Shown here: positions 60,060-64,000 of the stretch, piece by piece
How the letters are laid out: each line of letters starts with the position of its first letter
How positions within the stretch are numbered: the first letter of the stretch is position 1
Source of the DNA: Torreya grandis
Taxonomy: Eukaryota; Streptophyta; Pinopsida; Cupressales; Taxaceae
Reading direction: 5' to 3'
DNA: 64,000 nt
Assembly: GCA_037957365.1 (NCBI GenBank)
Contig: JARHVA010000593.1
Location: 2,322,501-2,386,500, forward strand
Notes under the pieces: generated by a model
What the model saw: the letters and a program-made list of their open reading frames with translations, nothing else
The model's database searches: none
Told to the model about the DNA's origin: nothing
Program-made: the position numbers and the translations under genes

Positions 60060-60731
60060 CTCATGAGAAAGAGGGGGCAAACCTTAGGCTAAAATCACTT
60101 GATTCTCTTCCTTCCACTTGACCAATACTTCATCAACATCAAAATTAACTTGAGTACTCTCTTGATGCAAGGTAGATGGGGTGTGTTTAGGCATATGATC
60201 TTCATTTAGGTCTAAACCTTCCATAGCACCTTGAATAAGTAGCCTCATCTTTGCCTCTAATTCTTCAATTTTTTTAGCTAGATTCTCTTAGAAGATTCTT
60301 TCTTGGAGCTCGTAAGAATCATCATAGAGATGGGGAGTACATGAAGGTTGACATGGAGTACAAGAAGCTTCTTGAGGAAGGATGGAAGGGACTTGAGAAG
60401 GACTACATTCATTTTGCACTTCACACTCTTGAACAATACTCTTCTCTTCTTTATTACCCCATGATTTCACTATTTCACTCCAGCTCATGATCTTAGGATT
60501 TGGACTCTCTTCTTGAGGAAAGTTAGGAGAGGTTTGTATAGGGTCAATATCCTCTTCAATTTCATATTCTTTGACAAAAATTTTCTCTTCTTGTTGATAG
60601 GTAACAACTTCATTCACTTTCTTAAGATTTTGCGTTGGTCCATGATAGACATTTCTCCAACTTGGAATCTTGACATGATGTTGAGGGGATTGAGAAGGTT
60701 GAAGGAGACTAGGAAAAGTTTGCACATGCAT
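60060..60731 (-). pseudogene. unknown protein of element C, middle part
   Basis: Minus strand, open from 60,731 to a stop at 60,288, then on in the same frame. It is rich in Pro, Gln and Ser (MHVQTFPSLLQPSQSPQHHV), acidic in the middle (EEKIFVKEYEIEEDIDPIQ), with ILPQEASCTPCQPSCTPH and then a helical charged stretch (LAKKIEELEAKMRLLIQGAM). The stop at 60,288 is TAA where CAA (Gln) is likely. No known domain; composition is that of a flexible linker or an RNA-binding accessory protein. Confidence 0.5.
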
Positions 60732-61054
60732 ATGAGGAGTTTATTGAGGATTAATGTATTGGTTTTCAAAGGAAATAGGATGACCTTTTAAAAGGAGGGA
60801 TCACAATGTAAGGAATTGAAATAGTTAGTCTCCATAGAAGGCTATTCTAATATCCTTTAGTATTGGATTGCTAAGTACAAAGGATTAACAATGTGAGTAG
60901 TCAATTTTGGTATAGGATAAAATGCATTATATAAGGTTGACTCACTTTATTTTGGTGAGTAAGTGCTATTTGATAGAATGGATTTGGTGTACAAGAGGAG
61001 GGTTTCTTTTGTATGGTAGAAGGCTATCTTAGGATGGACAAAGGCATATAAGGT

Positions 61055-61500
61055 TAATTGCCTTGAGTGGGTTGACTCCTCCATCTTACTAGTTTCTCTT
61101 TCATGGATTTCATGGCTTGAGCTTGTCTAAACAAACACTCCTTATACATTAGCTCTTGCTGATATCTATTTTGATCATTTAACCTATCTATCTCCAACAT
61201 TTTATTCTCAAACTCCAACATTATCTCCCTCACACTCTTGGATTGACTAAGATAAGGACAATTAGGAAAGATGTTTGAGGTGATTCCATGAATACCATGA
61301 GCTTGATCAAAACTATACGAAGGAACATAAGGGCCATACTACTCAATAATGGGATTATACATACCAAATATGATTTCTTGATGCACTAGGGTTGTTTGAC
61401 CAACTGATTCAAATCAGATTCACCATTGATATTGATTGAAATGCCTTCAAAAAGTTGATTAGTTAAAGAACACATCAAGAATTCTTCACCGCATTCAATA
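61055..61500 (-). pseudogene. unknown protein of element C, N-terminal part with coiled coil
   Basis: Minus strand. Near 61,500-61,400: FIECGEEFLMCSLTNQLFEG. From 61,380: QEIIFGMYNPIIE, YGPYVPSYSFDQAHGIHGIT, SVREIMLEFENKMLEIDRLN, QELMYKECLFRQAQAMKSMK. One internal stop (TAG at an expected Gln). The run from 61,240 to 61,085 has heptad-like spacing and is a likely coiled coil. It follows the presumed primer site at 61,505-61,524. No known gag motif, although position and coiled coil would fit a divergent gag. Confidence 0.5.
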
Positions 61501-61504
61501 AATA

Positions 61505-61524
61505 GTCCCACTAAACATGCCAAA
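61505..61524 (-). other. presumed primer-binding site of element C
   Basis: The minus strand reads TTTGGCATGTTTAGTGGGAC just after the end of the right LTR. It has the TTTGGC start and GTGGGAC end of Lys-type plant sites (TTTGGCGCCCACCGTGGGGC) but a poorly matching middle. Confidence 0.4.
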
Positions 61525-61527
61525 CAT

Positions 61528-63292
61528 TTTTGTCACTTGAATTTGTACCCTTGAGGAGATGCTCAACTCTCCTCATCTAAGTGGCATAATAGAAACATCT
61601 CTCTTGCTGTAGGTAATAATTTCATTGAGATGAATCTCTAGATAATGGGATAGCCCCCCTTGATGCACCTTTAAAACTCTCTCTCTCTAACTTAATAATT
61701 TGTGTATGAAAAGGGTCAAGGAAAAAAACTAAGAAACTAAGTGGTGATGCACCAATGCATAATGTCCTCCCAATTGACTAAAACCACTACTAAAAGACAG
61801 ACAAGGTTTTTCTCACACAAGACTCACAAGTCAAGATTCATTACTACATCAATGTTTCATATGCTAGATTCAAGAAGGTATATTATTATTAGGAAATGAA
61901 TGAATGATCCAAAGAGGGATACAATCATGGACCACTTCTAGAATATCTCTACACTTAGAAAAGAATACTAGCAAAGACCTGAAATAATCTCCTTTCTACA
62001 AATTGGAAGACCATCAAGAGTACAAGCTAGAAAATATAATCTTTCACTAGACTAGACTAAAAAAATTCAAGTCATTAATCAATATTACAACATATGAGTG
62101 GCAACAACACCTGTATATTCAAGAGTTATTCAAGTACAAATCTAGCTGGGGTTTTCCCAATAACCAGTGGAGGCTTCTCAAATAGCCAAAAGAATGCATA
62201 TATATATCTTTTGATAGAGGAATCAAACAAAGGAAGTCCAAAGGTCACTTAGACATGTGTCACCTTGATAATATTATTTAAAATTGCATGTGAAAGAGAA
62301 GTGAGGTGAATCATGCCATGTCAGGAGGTCTACTTGTCCAAAATAAGTCATGAGAATGGTGAAAAGTGGCATAAAACATTCAAAATTAGCACAAGAAATT
62401 GCCCCCATCCAAGACCATCCATGAACATTTAAAACTAAAAATAGGAGAGTCGACACATAACACTAATTGATAGAAATGGAAATCATTATGATAGTTAGAG
62501 AATGTTTTTCCTAACTATTAGTCATCCTTTAGACACCCGTGTTTGTCAATTTCATGAAAGCTCTTTGATGTGGTCAGCTACCAACAATAACTTGAACCAT
62601 CAACCTATCTATTATTTGCTTATTTTGTCTATGCCAGATGCTTAGGATCTTACCATTTTTACTTACACATTTTACCTTAGGTTCCCACCAAGCCTTTTTT
62701 GACTCTAATGGCTAGAAACGATATCTTTTGGTTAAATTGTTTCAAACAAAATGTCTAAGATAATTCCTAACATTTGAATAAAAAACCCAAAAATAAAACC
62801 TCTAAAAAAAATAACACTTGCACTTTTGCTATGGGTTTTATGTGGAACACCTCCTCCAAAGGAATTGTACCTAATAGGAAAATCCAAAGTAGATAGCCAA
62901 GCTCAAATTACTAAATCTATAAATGTTTTAAAAGCAAGTCTTTGAACATGAACAACTTTGCTTGTGATTTGATGAAGGACCTTAGACTTAGTACACAAGA
63001 ACATTGAACCAAGATGAATAAACCCACATGATCAGTTTCCTCTGCAACTACTACATGTGTATGATTTAGCAATTTGAAAATGTTCTTTAAACTCTGCTCA
63101 AACCTATTAGCATGACTCAAAGAAAGTAAAAGGACATAGCCAACAAACTGATCAAATCTAATAGCATTCATATTCCATTAAATAAACCTGAGATCACTTT
63201 ATGACATGATATTTACCCCTAAAATATCTAAAGGCCAAATTTTCATATAGGGTTGCCCAATTTTGACTTGTAGGGTCAAAATTTGGTCAATA
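61528..63292 (-). repeat. element C right LTR
   Basis: Matches the left LTR from its start (TTTTGTCACTTG, first bases TGT decayed to TTT) to its end (GGTCAATA, CA decayed to TA). It keeps the ~260 bases missing from the left LTR. Confidence 0.88.
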
Positions 63293-63297
63293 GTTAT
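63293..63297. repeat. target-site duplication of element C, right (GTTAT)
   Basis: GTTAT directly after the right LTR; removing C and one GTTAT rejoins the RNase H reading frame of element F. Confidence 0.85.
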
Positions 63298-63600
63298 GAC
63301 ATAGGCTTTGTGGTTAAGAAGGTAGTGGGAAATTTTGGTGGCCATGAAGACTAGGGTTAGGTAAAATTTCTTGATATGTCTCATACTCTACAAGTATGTG
63401 GCTAATGTAGTAAACAACTTTTTCTTTGTGTTTTTCATCCCAATGAGCAAACATTGATCCTAAGGAGTGGTCAATGGTAGAGATATAAAGTTAGAAATGT
63501 TGATCATCCTTGGGAGGGGTAAGGACAAGTGGAGACAAAAGGTAATTTTTTAGTGAATTAGAGTCCTTTTGATAGTCTCTATTTCATTTGAAAGAGACAT
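63298..63600 (-). pseudogene. RNase H N-terminal part (element F)
   Basis: Minus strand: LYISTIDHSLGSMFAHWDEK, KEKVVYYISHILVEYETYQE and ATKISHYLLNHKAYVIT. This is the Ty3/gypsy RNase H of the Tat clade, cut after AYVIT by element C and resumed at 57,287. Confidence 0.8.
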
Positions 63601-64000
63601 CCTTCTTTAAGAGGTGACAGAAGGGTTGACATTAGTTTGAGAGTTGGGAGATAAAGTGGTGAATGGATTGGAGCTTCTCCTACAAACTACAGAGTTGCTT
63701 GAGGTTGATTGGAGGAAACATATTAAGGATTGCTTTGATTTTGGTAGGATCAACTTTGATTCCCCAAAGGGAAATGATAAAGTTAAGGAGATTTCCTGAG
63801 AAGACCCTAAAGATGCACTTCTTGGGGTTAAGGCAGACATGGTAATGGATGAGATGCTCAAATATAATCTTGAGAATGGCCAAATGATCCTTATGATATT
63901 TGGATTTCCTAAGAAGATCATCCACATAGTTCTCAATAATTTTGTGGATAAGATTATGGAAGATATAAGTCATGACATGTTGGTAGGTTGCACCAATATT
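63600..64000 (-). pseudogene. reverse transcriptase, C-terminal half (element F), cut by the window edge
   Basis: Minus strand open at 63,973-63,680: MTYIFHNLIHKIIENYVDDL (YVDD catalytic box), HKDHLAILKIIFEHLIHYHV, CLNPKKCIFRVFSGNLLNFI, GIKVDPTKIKAIL, PPINLKQLCSL. One of the better kept frames. The N-terminal half of RT lies beyond 64,000. Confidence 0.88.

Noticed and set aside
59840..60121. 93-codon plus-strand frame in element C
   Set aside because: The minus strand at the same place has better protein composition and continues in frame with neighbours on both sides.

Overview
The window is a plant nuclear segment made almost entirely of old, nested LTR retrotransposons. It is AT-rich, poor in CG dinucleotides and contains no intact host gene that I can recognise. 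The mix is Ty3/gypsy elements with a second RNase H (Tat-like), a Ty3/gypsy family primed by initiator-Met tRNA, Ty1/copia fragments, gag-only and unknown-ORF LTR elements, and a plant-mobile-domain pseudogene. This, with the heavy decay, points to a seed plant with a very large genome, for example a gymnosperm. I cannot name the species.

Layout. 0.5-4.0 kb: two copies of a ~530-bp promoter-bearing repeat. 5.3-5.7 kb: a small LTR with a Met-type primer site. 5.7-24.5 kb: element B (minus strand), a Tat-like gag-pol element with a conserved extra reading frame after integrase. Its gag is split at 15.29 kb by element A (15,294-23,324, 2.7-kb LTRs, 5-bp target duplication AGATG), which keeps gag but no pol. 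24.5-30.9 kb: relative D, with B-like LTR sequence and extra frame but no pol, itself carrying a 2.0-kb solo-LTR-like insertion (26,384-28,388, duplication CCCAT). 33.8-34.7 kb: copia polymerase remnant. 36.7-50.0 kb: a tangle of one family (E): a minus-strand host (36.7-46.5) with a plus-strand copy inside it (39.2-44.7), a near-palindrome of two LTRs centred at ~46.5 kb, a tandem LTR, and a third gag-PR-RT fragment. 52.2-53.7 kb: plant-mobile-domain pseudogene. 55.2-64.0 kb: element F (minus, Tat-like), whose RNase H is split by element C (57,288-63,292, duplication GTTAT), an LTR element with an unknown protein.

How the parts relate. Nothing here looks like a working pathway. The genes are retrotransposon modules (gag, protease, RT, RNase H, integrase) in successive states of decay. 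Premature stops sit mostly where CAG, CAA, CGA or TGG is expected, which is the mark of methyl-cytosine deamination. The order of insertion is readable: B before A, D before its solo LTR, the E host before the E copy, F before C.

Most interesting points: (1) an unclassified protein frame shared by B and D; (2) the unknown C protein with an internal repeat; (3) different placement of the second RNase H in B and F; (4) 19-20-bp dyads repeated in the LTRs of A; (5) primer-site-like motifs at both inner LTR edges of A and C; (6) the LTR palindrome; (7) a 20-bp perfect inverted repeat containing TATA elements. All domain calls were made by reading translations by eye, without database searches.
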